From an uncultured Chlorobiota bacterium (GTDB lineage Bacteria > Bacteroidota > Ignavibacteria > UBA10030 > UBA6906), in NCBI GenBank assembly GCA_900696645.1, contig CAADGV010000005.1:121724-185723 (forward strand): a DNA stretch of 64,000 nucleotides, in the 5' to 3' direction. The notes below the pieces were generated by a model that did no database searches, was not told the DNA's origin, and worked only from the letters and a program-made list of their open reading frames with translations. Made by a program: the position numbers and the translations under genes. Below, piece after piece: positions 54,783 to 64,000 of this stretch (position 1 is its first letter; every line of letters begins with the position of its first letter).

Positions 54783-55901
54783 ATGAAATTCACCACTACG
54801 ACAGGCGAACTTCAACGCATACTTGCAAAAGTCAGTGGTGTTGTTCCGACAAAATCGACAATGCCTATTCTCGAAAATGTATTGTTTGATTTGCTAAACA
54901 ATCGCCTCACAATAACTGCAACCGATCTTGAAATTTCCCAGACTATATCACTTGATGTAAAGGGAACAGAAGATGGAAGGGTAGCTATTCCGGCAAAGCG
55001 TTTGCTTGATACGATTCGTTCATTCGGTTCGATGGATGATGTTATATTCACTGTTGATACAACGACAAGTAAAATACATATCAAAGTAGGAAAGGGTGAT
55101 TTCACTCTGACGGGAGAAAATGCAAAAGAATTTCCTGTCATTCCTCCGTTTGAAGGAAAGACAGAAATTTCTCTTGATTCAACTATTTTGAAACGTATTA
55201 TTCACCGAACTGTGTTTGCAGTAAGTACCGATGAACTGCGGCCGGCTATGATGGGAGTACTATTTCAACCAAAGGAAAAAGATATGCGGGCTGTTGCAAC
55301 CGATGGTCACAGACTTGTACGATATATTCACAAAATGAGTAAGACACCCGATTTGAAGCACGACATCATTGTACCGGCAAAAGCGCTGAACATTGTACAT
55401 AAGTCCGTTGAATCGGGAACAGTTAAATTGACTATGAGTGATACACATGTCAAGTTCAATTTTGATTCGACGGAACTTGTATCACGCCTCATTGATGAAA
55501 CATATCCGAACTATGAAACCGTTATTCCCACGGAAAACGACAGGGCGTTGACGGTCAATCGCGAGCCGATGATTGCGGCGTTACGCCGAGTTGCATTGTA
55601 CGCAAGTGCAACAACACATCACATAAAACTGTCGATGAAAAAGAATGCACTCACGATCAGTGCGCAGGATTTGGATTTTGGCGGTGAAGCAAAAGAGACT
55701 GTTGATGCTGAATATACATCCGATGATTTGGATATCGGCTTCAATTCAACATATCTGGTGGATATATTGTCACACCTTGAAGCAGAGCAAGTGACATTCA
55801 AGTTCAGCACGCCTACACGCGCAGGTATCGTATCTCCGTCCGGAGAAAAAGCGAATGAAGATGTGCTGATGCTGGTAATGCCCGTACGGCTCAACAATTG
55901 A
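54783..55901 (+). CDS. dnaN: DNA polymerase III sliding clamp (beta subunit)
   Basis: 372-residue ring-forming processivity factor. Three clamp domains follow each other; recognisable stretches are GVVPTKSTMPILENVLFD, DLEISQTISLDVKG, VFAVSTDELRPAMMGVLF and ATDGHRLVRY, and the C-terminal LVMPVRLNN pocket. The start at 54783 is preceded by AAGGAG. Codon use is more AT-rich than in the neighbouring gyr genes. Confidence 0.97.
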   Translation: MKFTTTTGELQRILAKVSGVVPTKSTMPILENVLFDLLNNRLTITATDLEISQTISLDVKGTEDGRVAIPAKRLLDTIRSFGSMDDVIFTVDTTTSKIHIKVGKGDFTLTGENAKEFPVIPPFEGKTEISLDSTILKRIIHRTVFAVSTDELRPAMMGVLFQPKEKDMRAVATDGHRLVRYIHKMSKTPDLKHDIIVPAKALNIVHKSVESGTVKLTMSDTHVKFNFDSTELVSRLIDETYPNYETVIPTENDRALTVNREPMIAALRRVALYASATTHHIKLSMKKNALTISAQDLDFGGEAKETVDAEYTSDDLDIGFNSTYLVDILSHLEAEQVTFKFSTPTRAGIVSPSGEKANEDVLMLVMPVRLNN

Positions 55902-55928
55902 CAGCGCGGCGAAAGAACTTCGCGGACA

Positions 55929-57077
55929 ATGAACGTTGAGTTTGTTCACCTGAAGAATTTCAGGAATCATGAAGATACAGTGATTGAATGTGGAGCCGGT
56001 ATCAACGCTCTTTTGGGAAACAACGGGCAGGGAAAAACCAACGTGCTGGAAGCGGTTTCGTATTTGAGTCTTACAAAAAGTTTCTATGCTGCCGGAGATG
56101 CAACGGTTCTGCAAATAGGCAAAGAACATTTTGAGATAGACGGAAAAATACAAACGGACGCACACATCGAGCATCGAATTCATGCTGCATACAATCGTTC
56201 GGGTGAAAAATCGTTTACCATCAACGGAGCCAGACCCGAAACGCTTGCCTCAGTAATAGGCCGCTTTCCTATTGTGGTGCTCTCCCCGGAAAACAACGCA
56301 ATAACATTCGGCGGGCCGATGGAACGGCGGAAATTCATCGACCTGCTCCTGTCGCAAATCAGTCGCAGTTACCTTGAAGACCTGCTGGAATATCGGCGTA
56401 CTCTGAAGCAGCGCAACCGGTTGCTTGGCGAAGCCAGAGCGGAACGGCCGCATCCGGCGGAGTTGCTTGAACCGTGGACGGCGAGTCTTGTTCATTATGG
56501 CGCACGCATTATCAACAATCGCAAAGCCTTTGTCAGCGAGTTCAGGGAGTATGTGAAGCGTGCATATCAGAATCTTGTAAGCAGTCCGGGTCACATACAC
56601 AGTGGAAACGAAAATCCGAATTTGTATTACGATTCACTTCCGGGACTGGAGAATCTGACAGGCGTCGATGCAATAATGGAGGCGATGAGAGATGAATTGG
56701 AAAGGAAGAATATCGAAGAACGCCGGCGAGGATCAACCCTTGTCGGTCCGCATCGCGATGATATCAGATTACAGATCAATGACATCAGCGTTCAGAGGTA
56801 TGCATCGCAAGGACAGCACAAAACAATGTTGATAGCATTGAAAATAGCCGAGTTTTTCTATCTGAAAGAACGCCGCGGCGAAGTTCCGGTTTTTCTGCTC
56901 GACGATGTTTTCAGTGAACTCGATGAAACCCGTTCACAACTGCTGTTGCATACGCTTTCTTCGCTCGGGCAGACATTCATCACAACAACGGACGAAGCCG
57001 TGTTTCACAACGCCGTTTCGTGGAACGGAACAAACAGAAGGTTTCGGGTCGAAGCGGGTTCGGTCCGCCCGTCTTAG
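55929..57077 (+). CDS. recF: DNA replication and repair protein RecF
   Basis: SMC-like ATPase that loads RecA at gaps, 382 residues. Walker A GNNGQGKTNVLEAV near residue 31, signature VGPHRDDIRL near residue 270 and Walker B PVFLLDDVFSELDETR near residue 318 are seen. The start follows the dnaN stop by 27 bases. A basic tail ends it. Confidence 0.96.
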   Translation: MNVEFVHLKNFRNHEDTVIECGAGINALLGNNGQGKTNVLEAVSYLSLTKSFYAAGDATVLQIGKEHFEIDGKIQTDAHIEHRIHAAYNRSGEKSFTINGARPETLASVIGRFPIVVLSPENNAITFGGPMERRKFIDLLLSQISRSYLEDLLEYRRTLKQRNRLLGEARAERPHPAELLEPWTASLVHYGARIINNRKAFVSEFREYVKRAYQNLVSSPGHIHSGNENPNLYYDSLPGLENLTGVDAIMEAMRDELERKNIEERRRGSTLVGPHRDDIRLQINDISVQRYASQGQHKTMLIALKIAEFFYLKERRGEVPVFLLDDVFSELDETRSQLLLHTLSSLGQTFITTTDEAVFHNAVSWNGTNRRFRVEAGSVRPS

Positions 57078-57108
57078 GGCAGGCAGATGTCCGGCGACGG
57101 GAGAACAG

Positions 57109-57438
57109 ATGCACAAGAGAAGCACAACACGACAGCACACTCCGCAAAAAACAAAAAAGCAGCCGGAGCCGTTTGCCCTGGCACTCGACAAATTCGTCCG
57201 GCAAGTCGGCATCACGAAGAAGATGAGACAATTTTCCGTCATCACGTCATGGGGAGAGATTGTAGGTGAGCAGATAGCCAGGGTGACTCAAGCAGAGAGA
57301 ATCGATAACGGCATTCTGTTTGTCAAAACTGCAACAGCTCCGTGGCGCAACGAATTGACGTTAAGGCGATTGGAGATTTTGGAGAAGGTGAACGCTGCGG
57401 CGGGAGCAAGGGTAGTCAAAGAAATTAGATTCCGGTAG
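57109..57438 (+). CDS. DUF721/DciA-like protein
   Basis: A 109-residue, strongly basic protein. After a charged tail it has the DUF721 pattern: QFSVITSWGEIVGEQIARVTQ, then DNGILFVKTATAPWRNELTLRR and EILEKVNAAAGARVVKEIRFR. In other bacteria DUF721 members (DciA) load the replicative helicase. The start at 57109 follows GGAG and trims about 68 residues of a longer open frame that overlaps recF. It lies between recF and gyrB, a usual DUF721 place. Confidence 0.85.
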   Translation: MHKRSTTRQHTPQKTKKQPEPFALALDKFVRQVGITKKMRQFSVITSWGEIVGEQIARVTQAERIDNGILFVKTATAPWRNELTLRRLEILEKVNAAAGARVVKEIRFR

Positions 57439-57443
57439 AATAG

Positions 57444-59471
<2,028 letters not shown>

Positions 59472-59495
59472 AATCGGGCAAATGACTATAGAGGT

Positions 59496-59726
59496 ATGAT
59501 CAAAAATCCGGAGGAAATTGTTCAAGCCGATTTGGAATTCGATCGCAAGCATCCGCTGACGGTTGAACAGAAATACAGGATTATAGAGGCGTTGTACCGA
59601 CTGGCAAAAGATGCAGGTCATTTCAATCCCAATGACACAAGTATTGACGTCGATGACATCAAACTCGCAAAGGTGTTGAATGGATATCTTCCACAACTTA
59701 CTCGGGAAGATCGCCAAAGCTTTTGA
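59496..59726 (+). CDS. Small hypothetical protein upstream of a nucleotidyltransferase
   Basis: A 76-residue acidic, mainly helical protein starting at ATG 59496 with an AGAGG site. It has an early EIVQADLEFDRKHPLTVEQK and a middle EALYRLAKDAGHFNP. No family is recognised. It overlaps the next gene by 47 bases, which, with size and order, is the pattern of a toxin-antitoxin-like pair. Its function is not known. Confidence 0.65.
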   Translation: MIKNPEEIVQADLEFDRKHPLTVEQKYRIIEALYRLAKDAGHFNPNDTSIDVDDIKLAKVLNGYLPQLTREDRQSF

Positions 59727-60252
59727 TCTGCACCAGCTTCCATACATGCTTATCGGCGGTCAGGCGGTGCTGCAATACGGGCGTCCACGATTGACTGAAG
59801 ATATTGATGTCACACTTGGCGTAGACAGTTCCTCGCTTTCTCTTGTGGTGGAGGCGGTGTCGGAGATTCCGTTGAGCCCCCGGGTTCGGGATGTTGAAGG
59901 CATGGTAATGAAGACCAACGTTCTTCCATTGGTTGACCCGGGATCCGGTGTCAAAGTCGACTGCATTTTCTCGTTCTTACCATACGAGAGGCAAGCCATC
60001 AACCGGGCAAATCGCATAGCGGTGAGTGGGCAGACTGTTCGTGTCGCGGCTGTTGAAGATGTCATTATTCACAAACTTGTGGCGGGCAGGCCCCGAGACA
60101 TTGAGGATGTGGTTGGAATTGTTAACCTTTCCGGCACCCGCATTGACAGAGAGTATCTCTTTAGTTGGCTTGATAGTTTCTCGGAGGTAGTTGGCAAAAG
60201 CCTGCGAACAGAGTTTGACGATATCGAGAACATACTGAAGAAAAAAGGATAA
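59680..60252 (+). CDS. Nucleotidyltransferase (AbiEii/DUF1814-like fold)
   Basis: 190-residue predicted nucleotidyltransferase. The NTase core motif GGQAVLQYGRPRLTEDIDVTLG near residues 26-47 has the two metal-binding Asp residues, and a third carboxylate is in VKVDCIF near residue 94. Then VAAVEDVIIHKLVAGRPRDIEDV matches the helical part of AbiEii/NTase-toxin proteins. It overlaps the small gene upstream and stops one base before the gyrA start, whose AAAGGA ribosome site lies in its last codons. The target (tRNA, protein or nucleotide) is unknown. Confidence 0.8.
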   Translation: MDIFHNLLGKIAKAFDLHQLPYMLIGGQAVLQYGRPRLTEDIDVTLGVDSSSLSLVVEAVSEIPLSPRVRDVEGMVMKTNVLPLVDPGSGVKVDCIFSFLPYERQAINRANRIAVSGQTVRVAAVEDVIIHKLVAGRPRDIEDVVGIVNLSGTRIDREYLFSWLDSFSEVVGKSLRTEFDDIENILKKKG

Positions 60253-62952
60253 ATGGCAACACTCAACGAAAAAATAGTCCCCGTTGACATAGAAGATGAA
60301 ATGAAGGGATCGTACATCGATTACTCGATGTCGGTCATCGTGGCACGGGCGTTGCCCGACGTGCGTGACGGGCTCAAGCCGGTTCACCGCCGCGTTCTCT
60401 TCGGCATGCAGGAGTTAGGTCTTGCGCCGAACCGTCCGTACAAGAAGTCGGCGCGTATCGTCGGTGAAGTCTTGGGCAAGTACCACCCGCATGGCGACTC
60501 GGCGGTGTACGACACGATGGTCCGCATGGCGCAGGATTTCTCGATGCGCTATCCGCTTGTGGACGGACAGGGAAACTTTGGTTCGGTTGATGGGGACTCG
60601 CCCGCAGCGATGCGTTACACCGAAGCGCGCCTCTCGCGCTTTGCGGAAGAGATGCTGCGCGATCTCGACAAAAACACGGTTGACTTCGCGCCGAATTTCG
60701 ACGACACGCTGAAAGAGCCGACCGTAATGCCGGCTCTTGTTCCCAACCTACTCGTCAACGGAACGAGCGGTATTGCGGTCGGTATGTCCACCAACATTCC
60801 GCCTCACAATCTGAGAGAAGTGATCGACGGCTGCATTGCCTACATCAAAGATGAAGGCATCACCAGCGAAAAGCTGATGAAGCTCATCAAAGCGCCCGAT
60901 TTTCCGACGGGCGGTATCATCTACGGCTATGAAGGCGTGAAGTCCGCATACCTCACCGGTCGCGGACGCATCATCGTCCGCGCTAAGGCAAACATCGAAA
61001 CGGATAAGAAAGACCGTCAAAGCATTATCATTTCCGAGATTCCGTATCAGGTCAACAAGGCCACGCTCATCGAGCGTATTGCGGATTTGGTTAACGAGAA
61101 GAAGATTGAAGACATCTCCGATGTAAACGACGAATCCGATCGCGACGGATTCCGCATCGTCGTCTCGCTCAAGAAGGACGCCAACGCACAGGTTGTGCTG
61201 AATAACCTCTACAAGCACACACAAATGCAAACCACGTTTGGCGTGATCATGCTTGCGCTGGTGGAAGGCCGTCCGCAAATTCTCAAGCTGCGCGATCTCA
61301 TCGAGAAGTTTGTCAAGCATCGCAACGATGTCGTTGTCCGCCGGGCGAAATATGAGTTGGATGCCGCAGAGAAGCGGGCGCACATTCTCGAAGGATTTAT
61401 CATTGCGCTCGACAACATCGACGCGGTCATCAAGTTGATTCGGGCCTCGCGGGATTACGACGCCGCGAAGAACGGTTTGATGAAGAAGTTCAAACTCTCC
61501 GAAATTCAAGCGAAGGCCATACTCGACATGCGGCTCCAACGGCTGACAGGCTTGGAACGAAAGAAGATTGAAGAGGAGTACCGCGAGACAATCAAACTGA
61601 TCGAGCAACTGAAGGCCCTGCTCGCCAGCAAGAAGCTGCAAATGCAGCTCATCGAAAAAGAACTTCTGCAAATCAAGGAGAAGTACGGCGACGAACGGCG
61701 TACCGAGATCGTGATGAAGGCGGAGGAATTCAGCATCGAAGACACAATTGCCGAAGAGGAAGTCGTGATTACGATTTCGCACAGCGGCTACATCAAGCGC
61801 TTTCCGGTGAGCGGATATCGCCGTCAGTCGCGCGGTGGCAGGGGGTCAACCGGCGCGGGTACGCGGGAAGACGATTTCATCGAGGCGGTATTCATCGCAT
61901 CGACGCATGAACATATCATGCTCTTTACTGATCAGGGACGATGTTACTGGCTGAAAGTATTCGAAATTCCGGAAGGCGGCCGGGCAACACGCGGAAAATC
62001 CATCGCCAATCTTATCTCGAAAGAAGCGAACGAGACTATTGTTTCATACGTTGCCGTAAAAAATTTCGAGGAGAAGCTCAACGTGTTGATGGTGACCGAG
62101 CAGGGCATCATCAAGAAAACGGCGCTGGAAGAATTCAGCAATCCGCGCAAAACCGGCATCGGCGCAATCGGGTTGGACAAGAAGGATAAACTCATCGATG
62201 TTCACCTGACCGACGGCAAACAGGATATCGTCATCGGCACAAAGGAAGGCGTTGCCATCCGGTTCCACGAACAAGAGGTTCGCGTGATGGGACGAAGCGC
62301 AGGCGGGGTGCGCGCAATCAAGCTTGATAAAGGCGATGCCGTTGTCGGCGCGGTTGTGCTGCGGCGAACCGGAGCGACGATACTCGTTGCTACAGAAGAC
62401 GGCTTCGGCAAACGCAGCGAAGTTGATGACTACCGCACAAGTCATCGCGGCGGCAAGGGCATCATCACGATGAAGGCAACAGAGAAGACCGGCAAGATGA
62501 TTGCCATCAAGGAGGTTGTCGATAAAGATGATGTGGTGATCGTGACGGCGAACGGTATTGTCATCCGCCAGCACGCATCGGATATTCGCGTTGCCGGACG
62601 CAATACGCAGGGCGTCCGCCTCATCAAGCTCACCAACGGAGACAAAATTTCCGATGTTGCTGCAGTTCCCTCGGAAGAAGAGGAAACAACGAACGGCGGC
62701 GGGGCTCCTCCCAAGGGGGTTGGAGACAAAGAGAAAGAGACGGATGACCAACAGTCGCTTTTCGACGACGACAGCGAAAAAAAAAGTCTGAAAACGAAGA
62801 AGGGCAAAGCAAAAGAAGCGGTCAGGGTTGAAGTGAAGAAGTCTTCTCCCAAGAAAGCAGTGAAGATGCCGGCGAAGCCCGCAGCAAAGAAACCCGCTGC
62901 GAAACCTCAGGCAAAGAAACCGGCGCTGAAAGGGAAGCCGAAGAAGAAGTGA
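60253..62952 (+). CDS. gyrA: DNA gyrase subunit A with a basic C-terminal tail
   Basis: DNA-cleaving subunit, 899 residues. N-terminal [23 protein letters not shown], catalytic Tyr122 in [11 protein letters not shown], and the GyrA-box variant QSRGGRG near residue 525 that enables DNA wrapping, followed by six beta-pinwheel blades. The usual end is near residue 810; here a tail of about 85 residues follows, first Gly/Glu/Asp-rich and then, from about residue 845, almost only Lys, Ala, Pro and Ser. The GyrA box argues for gyrase and against topoisomerase IV. The start follows the nucleotidyltransferase stop directly. Confidence 0.97.
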   Translation: MATLNEKIVPVDIEDEMKGSYIDYSMSVIVARALPDVRDGLKPVHRRVLFGMQELGLAPNRPYKKSARIVGEVLGKYHPHGDSAVYDTMVRMAQDFSMRYPLVDGQGNFGSVDGDSPAAMRYTEARLSRFAEEMLRDLDKNTVDFAPNFDDTLKEPTVMPALVPNLLVNGTSGIAVGMSTNIPPHNLREVIDGCIAYIKDEGITSEKLMKLIKAPDFPTGGIIYGYEGVKSAYLTGRGRIIVRAKANIETDKKDRQSIIISEIPYQVNKATLIERIADLVNEKKIEDISDVNDESDRDGFRIVVSLKKDANAQVVLNNLYKHTQMQTTFGVIMLALVEGRPQILKLRDLIEKFVKHRNDVVVRRAKYELDAAEKRAHILEGFIIALDNIDAVIKLIRASRDYDAAKNGLMKKFKLSEIQAKAILDMRLQRLTGLERKKIEEEYRETIKLIEQLKALLASKKLQMQLIEKELLQIKEKYGDERRTEIVMKAEEFSIEDTIAEEEVVITISHSGYIKRFPVSGYRRQSRGGRGSTGAGTREDDFIEAVFIASTHEHIMLFTDQGRCYWLKVFEIPEGGRATRGKSIANLISKEANETIVSYVAVKNFEEKLNVLMVTEQGIIKKTALEEFSNPRKTGIGAIGLDKKDKLIDVHLTDGKQDIVIGTKEGVAIRFHEQEVRVMGRSAGGVRAIKLDKGDAVVGAVVLRRTGATILVATEDGFGKRSEVDDYRTSHRGGKGIITMKATEKTGKMIAIKEVVDKDDVVIVTANGIVIRQHASDIRVAGRNTQGVRLIKLTNGDKISDVAAVPSEEEETTNGGGAPPKGVGDKEKETDDQQSLFDDDSEKKSLKTKKGKAKEAVRVEVKKSSPKKAVKMPAKPAAKKPAAKPQAKKPALKGKPKKK

Positions 62953-63033
62953 CCTGAACCGCCTCCAACCCGGACGGTTGAAGAGTTCTGTGAAATCAAA
63001 GAAATGTGATTTTCCATTCGGTACTTCGCTGTC

Positions 63034-63900
63034 ATGAAAAGAACCGACGGCACAATCCTCAACCATACGCAGCAGTTGGCTCTCGAAGCCTATACAAACC
63101 AGCTTCGACTCAGGAACTACAGCCCCAACACCATCAAGACCTATACAAGTTGGTTTGTCGTTTTTCTTACGCACTTTCCCGATCACAAACCATCCCGAAT
63201 CTCTCACCACGAAATTAAGGAGTTCTTGCTGCGCTACCGGAACAGCAACCATTGGAGCGCTACTGTACAGAACCAACTTATCAACAGCATAAAATTCTTC
63301 TACGAAAAGGTGTTGCGGCTTGAACACGCTGTGTATGACCTGCCGCGGGCGAAAAAGCCTCAACAATTGCCCACCGTATTCTCAGAATCGGAGATTCTCT
63401 CGATTATCAAATCCACGGAGAACCTGAAACACAAAACCATCTTGTGTCTCGCGTACGCCGCCGGTCTTCGGATAAGCGAAATCATCAACCTCAAGATTGA
63501 CGATATTGATTCAAAGAGAATGGTTATCACCCTCCGGCAGGCGAAGGGAAGAAAGGACCGGCAGGTGATGCTGAGTGAAAAACTCCTGGTAATGATGAGG
63601 GCGTACTATAAGAAATACCGGCCCAAAACGTGGATGTTCGAAGGGCAAGGGGGCGAACAATACAGCAGCCGAAGCATCTCAAAGGTTATGGAACACTGCA
63701 AGCAAAAGGCGGGGATTAGAAAAAAAGGAAGCATTCACGCCCTTCGCCATAGTTTTGCAACTCATCTTCTGGAAGGGGGCACCGACTTGCTCAGCATTAA
63801 AGAATTGCTTGGCCACAACAGCTTGCGCACCACGATGCTGTATACTCACGTAAGCAAAAAGCATCTGAGCAAAATACAAAGCCCGTTAGATAAGCTATAA
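63034..63900 (+). CDS. Tyrosine recombinase/integrase
   Basis: 288-residue site-specific recombinase. The N-terminal SAM-like core-binding domain (residues 10-95) includes YSPNTIKTYTSWFVVFL. The catalytic domain shows the family Arg in AAGLRISEIINLK (near residue 146), HALRHSFATHLLEGG (His and second Arg near 237-240), LLGHNSLRTT and the nucleophile Tyr in MLYTHVS near residue 270. It resembles XerC/D and integron-type integrases but lacks the extra helix of true IntI as far as I can tell. It is solitary, right after gyrA, and the following 100 bases contain a direct repeat. Confidence 0.88.
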   Translation: MKRTDGTILNHTQQLALEAYTNQLRLRNYSPNTIKTYTSWFVVFLTHFPDHKPSRISHHEIKEFLLRYRNSNHWSATVQNQLINSIKFFYEKVLRLEHAVYDLPRAKKPQQLPTVFSESEILSIIKSTENLKHKTILCLAYAAGLRISEIINLKIDDIDSKRMVITLRQAKGRKDRQVMLSEKLLVMMRAYYKKYRPKTWMFEGQGGEQYSSRSISKVMEHCKQKAGIRKKGSIHALRHSFATHLLEGGTDLLSIKELLGHNSLRTTMLYTHVSKKHLSKIQSPLDKL

Positions 63901-63907
63901 ACAGGAA

Positions 63908-63937
63908 GTTCCGAATAGTTGAACTTGGTTCCGAATA
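63908..63937. repeat. Direct repeat GTTCCGAATA, period 20
   Basis: GTTCCGAATA occurs at 63908-63917 and 63928-63937, beginning eight bases after the integrase stop codon. Such paired sites could be arm or core sites for the adjacent recombinase, but the repeat is short and may be chance. Confidence 0.45.
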
Positions 63938-64000
63938 TCTACAGTTTACGGTTGGCTTACAGAACCTTTTGGAGACAAAAGTTCTGATATTAGAATGTTA

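Noticed and set aside
62044-63366. Minus-strand ORF of 440 residues opposite gyrA and the integrase
   Set aside because: It mirrors conserved gyrA coding sequence and spans an intergenic gap; no recognisable protein features.

Overview
The window is a contiguous, gene-dense piece of a bacterial chromosome around the replication origin. Gene content points to a Gram-negative member of the Bacteroidota/Chlorobiota (FCB) group, perhaps Ignavibacteria- or Kapabacteria-like. The clues are a long YidC with a periplasmic domain, meso-DAP-type MurE (DNPR motif), an ATP synthase operon without beta and epsilon genes, a bactofilin/M23 pair, and a BtuF-like protein. Clear Shine-Dalgarno sequences argue against typical Bacteroidia. 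GTG and TTG starts are frequent. The lineage is an inference; no rRNA or tRNA gene is visible.

Layout: (1) 1-8911, mixed housekeeping and accessory genes: AEC transporter (cut by the window edge), BtuF-like binding protein, deoxynucleoside kinase, a small membrane methyltransferase, a 52-residue ORF, RNase HI, TauE-like exporter, S41 protease, thymidylate kinase, an ECF sigma factor and a toast-rack exported protein. (2) 8915-14742, minus strand: a TPR/CHAT-like lipoprotein, thrC, thrB and an alpha/beta hydrolase. (3) 15140-23158, plus strand: a glycosyltransferase, then M23 peptidase, bactofilin and atpZ-I-B-E-F-H-A-G, ended by a strong terminator. (4) 23237-40830, minus strand: a complete dcw (division and cell wall) cluster from mraZ to ftsZ, with a canonical-looking MraZ operator, an unfamiliar two-TM protein between murG and murC, and a severely shortened MurB. 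(5) 41039-52195, minus strand: mfd, murQ, rsmG, mnmG, mnmE, yidC, yidD, rnpA, rpmH. Two parS-like palindromes flank mnmG. (6) 52196-54782: DnaA-box-bearing intergenic regions on both sides of dnaA, the likely oriC. (7) 52682-62952, plus strand: dnaA, dnaN, recF, a DUF721/DciA-like gene, gyrB, a two-gene nucleotidyltransferase module, gyrA. A solitary tyrosine recombinase ends the window.

The genes to the left of dnaA run leftward for about 29 kb and those to the right run rightward, as expected for co-orientation with replication from an origin beside dnaA. The parS sites lie 4-6 kb from it, although parA and parB are not in the window. The items most worth following up are the MurB lacking its catalytic middle, the CHAT-like protein lacking both catalytic residues, the nucleotidyltransferase pair inserted between gyrB and gyrA, the membrane protein inside the dcw cluster, the parS pair, and the histone-like tail on GyrA.
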